Assembly: GCA_031428675.1 (NCBI GenBank)
Contig: JANOYC010000169.1
Span: 1 to 6,479 of the forward strand
Direction: 5' to 3'
DNA length: 6,479 nucleotides
Source: JANOYC01 sp031428675
GTDB lineage: Bacteria; Actinomycetota; Actinomycetes; Actinomycetales; Microbacteriaceae
The notes under the pieces are model-generated. The model saw only the letters and a program-made list of their open reading frames with translations, was not told the origin of the DNA and did no database searches. Made by a program: the position numbers and the translations under genes. Below, in pieces: positions 1-5,249 of the stretch. Position 1 is the stretch's first letter, and the number at the start of each line of letters is the position of its first letter.

Positions 1-179
1 ATTGGCAGAACGGTGGCACCACGGATCACGACAACCTAGCAAATCTGTGCTGCTCACACCACAACCTCAAGCACGGTAGCGCGTGGACGGTCGTGCACGG
101 CAACGCCGGGCAACTGATCTGGACCTCACCGGCTGGATTCAACTACACAACATACCCCGACCTCGAACTCACCGCGTAA
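1..179 (+). CDS. HNH endonuclease, DUF222/13E12 type, C-terminal fragment
   Basis: Only the last 58 codons are in the window (first whole codon at position 3, TAA at 177-179). The visible protein starts WQNGGTTDHDNLANLCCSHH and continues NLKHGSAW. This is the second half of an HNH nuclease fold: the N of the motif in DNLANL, then C-C-x-HH and a closing H in the metal- and DNA-binding beta-beta-alpha element. In the family the preceding residues carry the first His pair; they lie off the left edge. After the motif comes a short tail with WTVVHGNAGQ and a Trp/Pro-containing end. In actinobacteria such C-termini usually belong to 400-550-residue proteins with an N-terminal DUF222 domain, often present in many diverged copies per genome. 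Their role is not settled. The DUF222 part cannot be seen, so that assignment is inference; the HNH call is firm. It converges with bkdC. Confidence 0.85.
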   Translation, partial: WQNGGTTDHDNLANLCCSHHNLKHGSAWTVVHGNAGQLIWTSPAGFNYTTYPDLELTA

Positions 180-210
180 ACAACAACCAGACATGGCCGG
201 GCTACTCACA

Positions 211-225
211 CGGCGAGCACCGCCG
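211..225. terminator. small GC hairpin between convergent HNH gene and bkdC, possible terminator
   Basis: In the 53-nt gap between the two convergent stop codons, CGGCG (211-215) and CGCCG (221-225) form a perfect 5-bp stem with a 5-nt loop. It could serve both strands. There is no T-tract on either side, so it is a weak candidate; many actinobacterial terminators lack T-tracts, which keeps it possible. Confidence 0.3.
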
Positions 226-232
226 CTAGCGT

Positions 233-1585
233 CTAGTCGAGCAGGAGCGCGGGTTCTTCGACAACACTGGCGACATCCGCGAGGAACCGCGACGCGACGT
301 CGCCGTCGACGACTCGGTGGTCGAAGCTCGCGCCGATCGTGGTGACAAATCGCGGACGGACCTCACCGTCGACGACCCAGGGCTTCTGCTTGATCGTTCC
401 GAGCGCAACGATGGCCACCTCGCCGGGGTTGAGAATCGGCGTTCCCGTGTCCATCCCGAACGAACCCAGGTTGGTGATGGTGATTGTTCCTCCGGACATG
501 TCGGCCGGGCTGGTCTTGCCGTCTCGAGCCGTGAGCGTAAGTTGCTCCAGCGCAGTCGCTAGTTGCAAGAGCGACAGGTTCTGGGCGTCCTTGACGTTCG
601 GCACGATGAGTCCGCGCGGTGTCGCGGCGGCGATGCCGAGGTTCACATAGTGCCGCACGATGATCTCCTGATCGGTCCAGGCGGAGTTCACGGTGGGGTT
701 TCGCCGAACCGCCCAGATCATCGCCTTGGCAATAATGAGCAAGGGTGAGACCTTGACTCCCGCGAAATCGGGGGATGACTTCAGCCGCTTGACGAACTCC
801 ATGGTGCGGGTCGCATCCACGTCGACAAAGACGCTCACGTGCGGAGCGGTGAAGGCGCTCGCAACCATGGCCGAGGCTATCGCCTTGCGCACGCCCTTGA
901 CCGGAATGCGCTCTTCGCGCACGTCACCCCACGCGGGAGTCTGGATGTTGCGGAAGACACTGGCCTGTTGGGCCTGACGGATAACGTCGTCACGCGTGAT
1001 CTCGCCGGCGAGGCCGGTTGCCGTGACCGTAGCGAGGTTTACGTCGAGATCCTTCGCGAGCTTGCGAATCGGCGGCTTGGCGATGATGGCGGATGCCGAG
1101 GCGGCTGGCACCGACGACGGCCGCGCAGACGGGGCGTGCTGCGGGGGAGTCGGCGCCAACACGGCTGGTTCGCCACGTCGACGACGGGACGTTGCGTGGC
1201 CCTTGCTCCCATAACCCACCAGCACTGCACCGGAAGCTGCGTCGGATTCGCTCGAAATGCTGCTGACGGTGTCGACGACCGCGGCGCGCGCATCACCGTT
1301 CACGGCGGGTGCGGCCGGCGACGGGACGCTGGTCGGGGCGACCCCAGCGCCATCCACCGTGATGATCGCCGTTCCGACGTCGACGGTTTGACCCTCGGCG
1401 ACGAGGAGAGCCGCAACCGTTCCTGCGAATGGCGATGGTAGCTCAACAAGCGATTTCGCCGTCTCGATCTCCACGAGCACCTGGTTGACCTTCACAATGT
1501 CGCCCGGGGCGACCTTCCACGACACGATCTCGGCCTCGGTCAGTCCTTCGCCGACATCGGGGAGGAGGAATTCGGATGTAGCCAT
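233..1585 (-). CDS. bkdC: 2-oxoacid dehydrogenase E2, dihydrolipoamide acyltransferase (branched-chain type)
   Basis: E2 core of the cytoplasmic branched-chain 2-oxoacid dehydrogenase complex. It takes the acyl group from E1 on a swinging lipoyl arm and passes it to CoA. The protein is 450 aa. Residues 4-78 are a single lipoyl domain with lipoyl Lys44 in EIETAKSLVELP. Residues 79-168 are an Ala/Pro/Ser-rich linker containing VLVGYGSKGHATSRRRRG. Residues 171-206 are the peripheral subunit-binding domain. Residues 220-450 are the acyltransferase domain, with catalytic His423 and Asp427 in SFDHRVVDGD and Ser375 in TNLGSFG. The stretch NPGEVAIVALG followed by I and P resembles branched-chain E2 more than pyruvate E2, but substrate cannot be fixed from sequence. 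The ATG at 1585 has an AAAGGA ribosome site 7 nt upstream. It is the last gene of the operon, 29 nt after bkdB. No E3 gene follows. Confidence 0.93.
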   Translation of the reverse strand: MATSEFLLPDVGEGLTEAEIVSWKVAPGDIVKVNQVLVEIETAKSLVELPSPFAGTVAALLVAEGQTVDVGTAIITVDGAGVAPTSVPSPAAPAVNGDARAAVVDTVSSISSESDAASGAVLVGYGSKGHATSRRRRGEPAVLAPTPPQHAPSARPSSVPAASASAIIAKPPIRKLAKDLDVNLATVTATGLAGEITRDDVIRQAQQASVFRNIQTPAWGDVREERIPVKGVRKAIASAMVASAFTAPHVSVFVDVDATRTMEFVKRLKSSPDFAGVKVSPLLIIAKAMIWAVRRNPTVNSAWTDQEIIVRHYVNLGIAAATPRGLIVPNVKDAQNLSLLQLATALEQLTLTARDGKTSPADMSGGTITITNLGSFGMDTGTPILNPGEVAIVALGTIKQKPWVVDGEVRPRFVTTIGASFDHRVVDGDVASRFLADVASVVEEPALLLD

Positions 1586-1592
1586 GCAGCTG

Positions 1593-1598
1593 TCCTTT
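1593..1598 (-). promoter_or_regulatory. ribosome binding site of bkdC
   Basis: Read on the minus strand, AAAGGA lies 7 nt before the ATG at 1585, inside the 29-nt bkdB-bkdC gap. It is the clearest Shine-Dalgarno sequence of the operon and fixes the bkdC start, which also begins right at the lipoyl domain. Confidence 0.7.
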
Positions 1599-1614
1599 GA
1601 CTCTGGGGGATTGC

Positions 1615-2592
1615 CTAGTAGGCGAGGGCCCGGTCGACGGCCTCGAGCACGCGATCCGCGTCGGGCAGATATACGGTTTCCAGCTTCGCCGGAGGGAACG
1701 GGGTATCAAAGCCCGAGACGCGCAGAACCGGGGCTTCGAGCGAGTAGAAGGCGCGCTCCGTGACAGTCGCCGCTATTTCCGACGCCACGCTCACGAACGA
1801 CGGGGCCTCTTGGGCCACGATAAGCCGACCCGTTTTCTGCACCGACGCCACGATCGGTTCGTAGTCGATGGGGGAGATCGAACGCAGGTCGATGACCTCC
1901 ACGCTTGTGCCTTCGTCAGCGGCGATCTCGGCCGCTTGGAGCAGCACACTGACGATCGCCCCGTGCCCCAGCAGGGTGATCTCGGTTCCGGTGCGCACCA
2001 CGCGGCTGGAATGCAGGGGCGCCGCGCTGGCAGAGAGTTCCACCTCGCCCTTCGGCCAATATCGGCTCTTGGGTTCGAAGAACATCACCGGGTCGTTGCT
2101 TGCAATCGCCTCCTGGATCATCCAGTACGCGTCGTTAGGGGTGCTGGGGCTCACGCTCCGGAGTCCGGCCGTGTGCGCAAAATACGCTTCTGGGCTTTCT
2201 TGGTGGTGTTCAACCGCACCGATGTGGCCGCCATAGGGAACGCGGATCACGACCGGCAGGCTGATCTGACCCTCGTGCCGGTTGGTGAGCTTCGCGAGTT
2301 GGGACGTGATCTGGTCGAATCCGGGAAAAATAAACCCGTCAAACTGAATCTCGCACACCGGCCGGTAGCCGCCCATCGCAAGACCGATCGCGGTGCCGAC
2401 GATTCCCGACTCTGCGAGCGGAGTGTCGAGAACGCGGTTGATTCCGAACTCAGCCTGCAATCCTTCGGTGACGCGGAACACTCCACCGAGCGGGCCGATA
2501 TCCTCGCCCATGAGAAGCACCTTGGGATTGTCGAGCATGGCCTGGCGGAGCCCGGCGTTGATCGCCTTCGCCATCGGCATCGATTCGCTCAC
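1615..2592 (-). CDS. bkdB: branched-chain 2-oxoacid dehydrogenase E1 beta subunit
   Basis: Beta subunit of the thiamine-diphosphate enzyme that decarboxylates branched 2-oxoacids and acylates the E2 lipoyl group. With the GTG start proposed here it is 325 aa, usual for the family. It holds MGEDIGPLGGVFRVTEGL (28-45), the cofactor-activating Glu61 in DTPLAESGIVG, the VEHHQESPEAYFAHTAGL stretch (127-144) with the active-site His pair 129/130, and a C-terminal domain ending DTPFPPAKLE and DADRVLEAVDRAL. HHxESPEAYFAHT is the branched-chain/actinobacterial form. The start is a choice: GTG at 2592 overlaps the bkdA stop in the sequence GTGA and has GGGAG 7 nt upstream, giving an N-terminus reading SESMPMAKAINAGL. 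The ATG at 2631 would add 13 poorly conserved residues and a 43-nt overlap; the ATG at 2580 would remove 4. Translational coupling to bkdA fits equal amounts of the two subunits. Confidence 0.93.
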   Translation of the reverse strand: MSESMPMAKAINAGLRQAMLDNPKVLLMGEDIGPLGGVFRVTEGLQAEFGINRVLDTPLAESGIVGTAIGLAMGGYRPVCEIQFDGFIFPGFDQITSQLAKLTNRHEGQISLPVVIRVPYGGHIGAVEHHQESPEAYFAHTAGLRSVSPSTPNDAYWMIQEAIASNDPVMFFEPKSRYWPKGEVELSASAAPLHSSRVVRTGTEITLLGHGAIVSVLLQAAEIAADEGTSVEVIDLRSISPIDYEPIVASVQKTGRLIVAQEAPSFVSVASEIAATVTERAFYSLEAPVLRVSGFDTPFPPAKLETVYLPDADRVLEAVDRALAY

Positions 2593-3704
2593 GCCTCTGC
2601 TCCCAACTGGGCTTCGTAGTTGCTGAGCCACGCTTTCTGTTCATTCATCAACGGATGCGGGTCGGAGTACACGTTGTCGAAGATCATGTCCATGGGCGGG
2701 GTGCCGAGTTCGAGAGTGCGGCGACGGATGTCGGAGGCGTAATCCTCCGCTTCCTCCGCGACGTCGGCGAAGAAGGCGTCGGTCTCGCCGCGGGAGCGCA
2801 GGTACGTTTCGAACCGGGTGATCGGGTTGCGCGCCTCCCAGTAGTGCAATTCGTCGTCGGAACGGTATTTGGTGGGGTCGTCCGATGTCGTGTGTGCGCC
2901 CATGCGATAGGTGAGCGCCTCGATGAGGCTTGGTCCTTTGCCGCTGCGGGCGGCATCCATCTGGGCCCTGGTGACGGCATAGCTCGCAAGCACGTCGTTT
3001 CCGTCGATCTGGATGCCCGGCATCCCAAAACCGCTGGCCCGCAGGTACAGCGGCGTGCGGGATTGGCGCGAGACGGGCACGGAGATCGCCCACTGGTTGT
3101 TCTGCAGGAAGAAGACCTGAGGCGTCTGGTAGCTCGCGGCGAACACGAACGCTTCGTTCACATCGCCCTGACTCGTGGCACCATCGCCGAAGTAGACGAT
3201 GACCGCTTGGTCGTTATCGAGATCCCCTGTCGCCGTTGCCTTGTCGAAGGTCATTGCCATCGCAAGCCCAGTGGCGTGCAGAGTCTGCGACCCGATCACG
3301 AGAGTGTAGAGATGGAAGTTGTTCTTCTCGGCAGGATTCCACCCGCCGTGGGTCACCCCGCGCAGCAACCTGATGATGTCGAGCAGGTCCACGCCACGAA
3401 TCTTGGCGATCACGTGCTCACGATATGCGGGAAAAATGTGGTCCTGAGGTCGCGTGGCGAAAGCACTGCCCACTTGCGCGGCTTCCTGACCGAGACTCGG
3501 CACCCACAGCCCCATCTGGCCCTGGCGCTGCATGTTGCCCGCTTCGAGATCGAATCGTCGAACCACGACCATATTGCGGTGAAAATCACGCAGCTGGTCG
3601 TCGGTTAGCTGCTCGATATACGGAAAATATTCGGCAGCCGCGTCGCTCTCAACGAGGGTGCCCTCCGGCGAGAGCAACTGGACTGTCGCGGCGGTGTAAG
3701 ACAT
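2589..3704 (-). CDS. bkdA: branched-chain 2-oxoacid dehydrogenase E1 alpha subunit
   Basis: Alpha subunit of the E1 decarboxylase; 371 aa, family-typical. It carries the thiamine-diphosphate/magnesium motif: GDG at 173-175 in YFGDGATSQGDVNEA, then the closing NN at 202-203 in FFLQNNQWAIS. Other marks are SLGQEAAQVGSAF (70-82), the substrate-channel region with HLYTLVIGSQTLHATG (131-146), and YRMGAHTTSDDPTKYR (266-281). This last stretch corresponds to the His-containing loop that is phosphorylated in the mitochondrial enzyme; here only the loop itself is seen. The ATG at 3704 lies 4 nt after the pat stop. No clear Shine-Dalgarno precedes it (the upstream bases read TTAGATTAGTCAA), so translation probably depends on coupling to pat. 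The N-terminal VQLLSPEGTLVES is typical of actinobacterial homologues and argues against a later start at Met45. Its stop overlaps the bkdB GTG. Confidence 0.94.
   Translation of the reverse strand: MSYTAATVQLLSPEGTLVESDAAAEYFPYIEQLTDDQLRDFHRNMVVVRRFDLEAGNMQRQGQMGLWVPSLGQEAAQVGSAFATRPQDHIFPAYREHVIAKIRGVDLLDIIRLLRGVTHGGWNPAEKNNFHLYTLVIGSQTLHATGLAMAMTFDKATATGDLDNDQAVIVYFGDGATSQGDVNEAFVFAASYQTPQVFFLQNNQWAISVPVSRQSRTPLYLRASGFGMPGIQIDGNDVLASYAVTRAQMDAARSGKGPSLIEALTYRMGAHTTSDDPTKYRSDDELHYWEARNPITRFETYLRSRGETDAFFADVAEEAEDYASDIRRRTLELGTPPMDMIFDNVYSDPHPLMNEQKAWLSNYEAQLGAEA
2600..2604 (-). promoter_or_regulatory. ribosome binding site deciding the bkdB start
   Basis: On the minus strand GGGAG lies inside the last codons of bkdA, 7 nt before the GTG at 2592. 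It supports that start over the upstream ATG at 2631 and the downstream ATG at 2580 (which has GAGG about 13 nt away). Confidence 0.5.
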
Positions 3705-3708
3705 TTGA

Positions 3709-4806
3709 CTAATCTAACGTGGCCCGCGCGGGTGCGGATCGACGGGATCGGACAAGCCTTGCTGTCGCGGCAAGGAGTCCGCCCACAGCTTCGTGCTCGC
3801 CAATACTCACCCGAATACCCTCACCGAGCGCTCGGGCGACGATTCCATGCTCCGCGAGCACCTCGGTGGCCTCTTTCGTGTCGTCTCCCGTAGGGAGCCA
3901 GACGAAATTGCCTTGCGGGCGCGGCACCGACCAGCCTTGGTCGACCAAGGCCGCCCACACCTCGTCGCGCAGGGCCGCGATGGCTGTGACTCGATCGAGC
4001 AACTCGGCCTCGTGATCGAGAGAGATCAGAGCGGCGCGCTGCGCCGGCTCGGTGACCGAGAGGGGGATGGCCGTCGCTCGAGCGGCGTCCATCACGTAAT
4101 CCGGCCCGACCGCATACCCGATGCGCAGTCCCGCCAGGCCGTACGCCTTCGAGAAGGTGCGCGCGAGAACCAGGTTGGGGTAGCGCTGAAGGAGCGGGCT
4201 GCCGCTGACGGCATCCGAATCGGTCACGAATTCTGCGTACGCTTCATCGAGTAGCACAAGCACAGTCTCCGGCACCTGCGTCATGAATTGCGCGAACTCG
4301 GCCCCAGACACGGTAGTTCCGGTCGGATTGTTCGGGCTGCACACAATCACCATGCGGGTGCGTTCCGTGATTGCGCGTGCCATGGCAGCCAAGTCGTGAC
4401 GGTGGTCATCCATCAGCGGAACCGGCACTCCCGTCGCGCCCGCAACCGCGATCAGACCCGGATACGCCTCGAAGCTGCGCCACGCGTAGACGATCTCGTC
4501 TCCGGCTTCAGCGACGGCAGTGATCAGTTGCATGATCACCGAAACTGACCCCGCGCCGACCTGGATGTTGGCCGCAGCGACCCCGAAACGATCCGCGAGT
4601 CGCGCGCTGAGCTCCGCTGCCGAAGCGTCGGGATAACGGTTCACCCGTGACTCGGCGAGCGCCGCGCGCACCGCCGGAAGCGGGGGATACGGATTCTCAT
4701 TGGAACTGAGCTTGAACGCGTTCGGGTTTGCTTGCTTGCCCTGACGGTAGGGAGACAGAGCTTCAATGATCGGGCGGAAGCGAACTCGTGGAGTCGTCAC
4801 GATCAT
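3709..4806 (-). CDS. pat: PLP-dependent aminotransferase, Pat/HisC2 type (aromatic or histidinol-phosphate aminotransferase)
   Basis: Fold-type I, class II aminotransferase acting in the cytosol, swapping amino groups between an amino acid and a 2-oxoacid. Counting from the ATG at 4827 (longest frame, 372 aa), key residues are: SSNENPYPP (41-49), Tyr65 in VNRYPD, SPNNPTG with Asn167, DEAY (194-197), Schiff-base Lys227 in TFSKAYGLAGLRIGY with Arg235, and Arg339 in GEGIRVSIG, the expected carboxylate-binding Arg. The YAWRSFEAYP stretch (114-123) and SSNEN are characteristic, as I recall, of the actinobacterial aromatic aminotransferase Pat rather than the his-operon HisC; no other his gene is nearby. 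Start is uncertain: ATG 4827, ATG 4806 and GTG 4800 are all possible. I chose 4806 because conserved sequence begins only at VRFRPII (residue 15 from 4827) and the gap then houses the divergent gene's promoter. First gene of the pat-bkdA-bkdB-bkdC run. A branched-chain substrate is an alternative. Confidence 0.85.
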   Translation of the reverse strand: MIVTTPRVRFRPIIEALSPYRQGKQANPNAFKLSSNENPYPPLPAVRAALAESRVNRYPDASAAELSARLADRFGVAAANIQVGAGSVSVIMQLITAVAEAGDEIVYAWRSFEAYPGLIAVAGATGVPVPLMDDHRHDLAAMARAITERTRMVIVCSPNNPTGTTVSGAEFAQFMTQVPETVLVLLDEAYAEFVTDSDAVSGSPLLQRYPNLVLARTFSKAYGLAGLRIGYAVGPDYVMDAARATAIPLSVTEPAQRAALISLDHEAELLDRVTAIAALRDEVWAALVDQGWSVPRPQGNFVWLPTGDDTKEATEVLAEHGIVARALGEGIRVSIGEHEAVGGLLAATARLVRSRRSAPARATLD

Positions 4807-4815
4807 CCAGCCTAA

Positions 4816-4844
4816 TTGCGACTGCATGCGCCGACGGGCATAGT
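4816..4844 (+). promoter_or_regulatory. predicted promoter of the holin-like membrane protein gene, leaderless geometry
   Basis: TTGCGA (4816-4821; 4 of 6 to TTGACA) and CATAGT (4839-4844; 4 of 6 to TATAAT) are separated by exactly 17 nt. The -10 ends 6 nt before the ATG at 4851, so transcription would start at or next to the start codon. No good Shine-Dalgarno precedes this ATG. Leaderless mRNAs are common in actinobacteria. The -35 overlaps the pat coding region only if pat starts at 4827. Confidence 0.5.
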
Positions 4845-4850
4845 TAACGG

Positions 4851-5249
4851 ATGCGGAGATTTCTGGTGCGGCTCGTCATCAATGCGTTCGCGCTCTGGCT
4901 CACGACCCTGGTCGTCGCGGGAGTGAATGTGGTGGCATTCCCGCCCGCCAGCACGCTCGAAACTCTGCTGACCTATCTCCTGGTCGCCCTCATCTTCGGT
5001 GTGGTCAATGGCGTCATCGGCAACCTGATTCGCATCGTCGCGTTCCCCGTCTACATCCTGACGCTCGGGCTGATCGCCCTCGTCGTCAACGGGCTGTTAT
5101 TGCTCCTGGTCGACTGGATATCGAGTCTCCTCGGCTTCGGTCTCGTCGTCGACGGCTTCTGGTGGGGAGTGCTGGGTGCTCTTGTACTCGGTCTGCTCAG
5201 CTGGTTGATCGGCATCTTGTTGCGCCCCATCATCGGCAACGATCACTGA
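4851..5249 (+). CDS. phage holin family / YvlD-like four-helix membrane protein
   Basis: Small integral membrane protein, 132 aa, matching the Phage_holin_4_2 (YvlD-like) family in length and pattern. Four hydrophobic segments are visible, at about residues 6-30, 37-60, 62-92 and 98-127, joined by very short loops. A basic N-terminus (MRRFLVR) and Arg at 61 and 125 suggest cytoplasmic edges. Family marks include FGVVNGVIGNLIRI and the segment PVYILTLGLIALVVN. Despite the name, bacterial members are chromosomal and their role is unclear; some are linked to envelope stress regulation. Nothing phage-like (endolysin, spanin, structural gene) is next to it. It starts divergently from pat across 23-44 nt and converges with the hydrolase gene, with its TGA stop directly abutting that gene's stop. 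No Shine-Dalgarno is evident, which fits the leaderless promoter prediction. Confidence 0.88.
   Translation: MRRFLVRLVINAFALWLTTLVVAGVNVVAFPPASTLETLLTYLLVALIFGVVNGVIGNLIRIVAFPVYILTLGLIALVVNGLLLLLVDWISSLLGFGLVVDGFWWGVLGALVLGLLSWLIGILLRPIIGNDH

Noticed and set aside
839..1441. 200-codon plus-strand frame opposite bkdC, and shorter frames around it
   Set aside because: No family resemblance, highly basic low-complexity product; E2 on the other strand explains the region.
1597..2619. 340-codon open frame on the plus strand opposite bkdB
   Set aside because: Composition is Arg/His/Asp-rich with no recognisable domain; it is the mirror of a high-GC gene whose minus-strand product is clearly E1 beta.
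2655..3608. 317-codon open frame on the plus strand opposite bkdA
   Set aside because: Same GC-driven antisense effect; the minus strand encodes a full-length E1 alpha with all cofactor motifs.
233..3704. Pyruvate dehydrogenase complex instead of the branched-chain type
   Set aside because: Actinobacterial pyruvate dehydrogenase usually has a single-chain AceE E1; the split E1, the HHQESPEAYFAHT stretch and the E2 VAIVALG region favour branched-chain oxoacids, though pyruvate cannot be fully ruled out.
3709..4806. Histidine-biosynthesis hisC
   Set aside because: No other his gene is adjacent and the YAWRSFEAYP and SSNEN signatures fit the Pat/HisC2 group; histidinol-phosphate activity is not excluded but is not the best name.
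4851..5249. Prophage lysis gene suggested by the name 'phage holin family'
   Set aside because: The family is mostly chromosomal bacterial membrane proteins; no endolysin, integrase, structural gene or attachment site is present.
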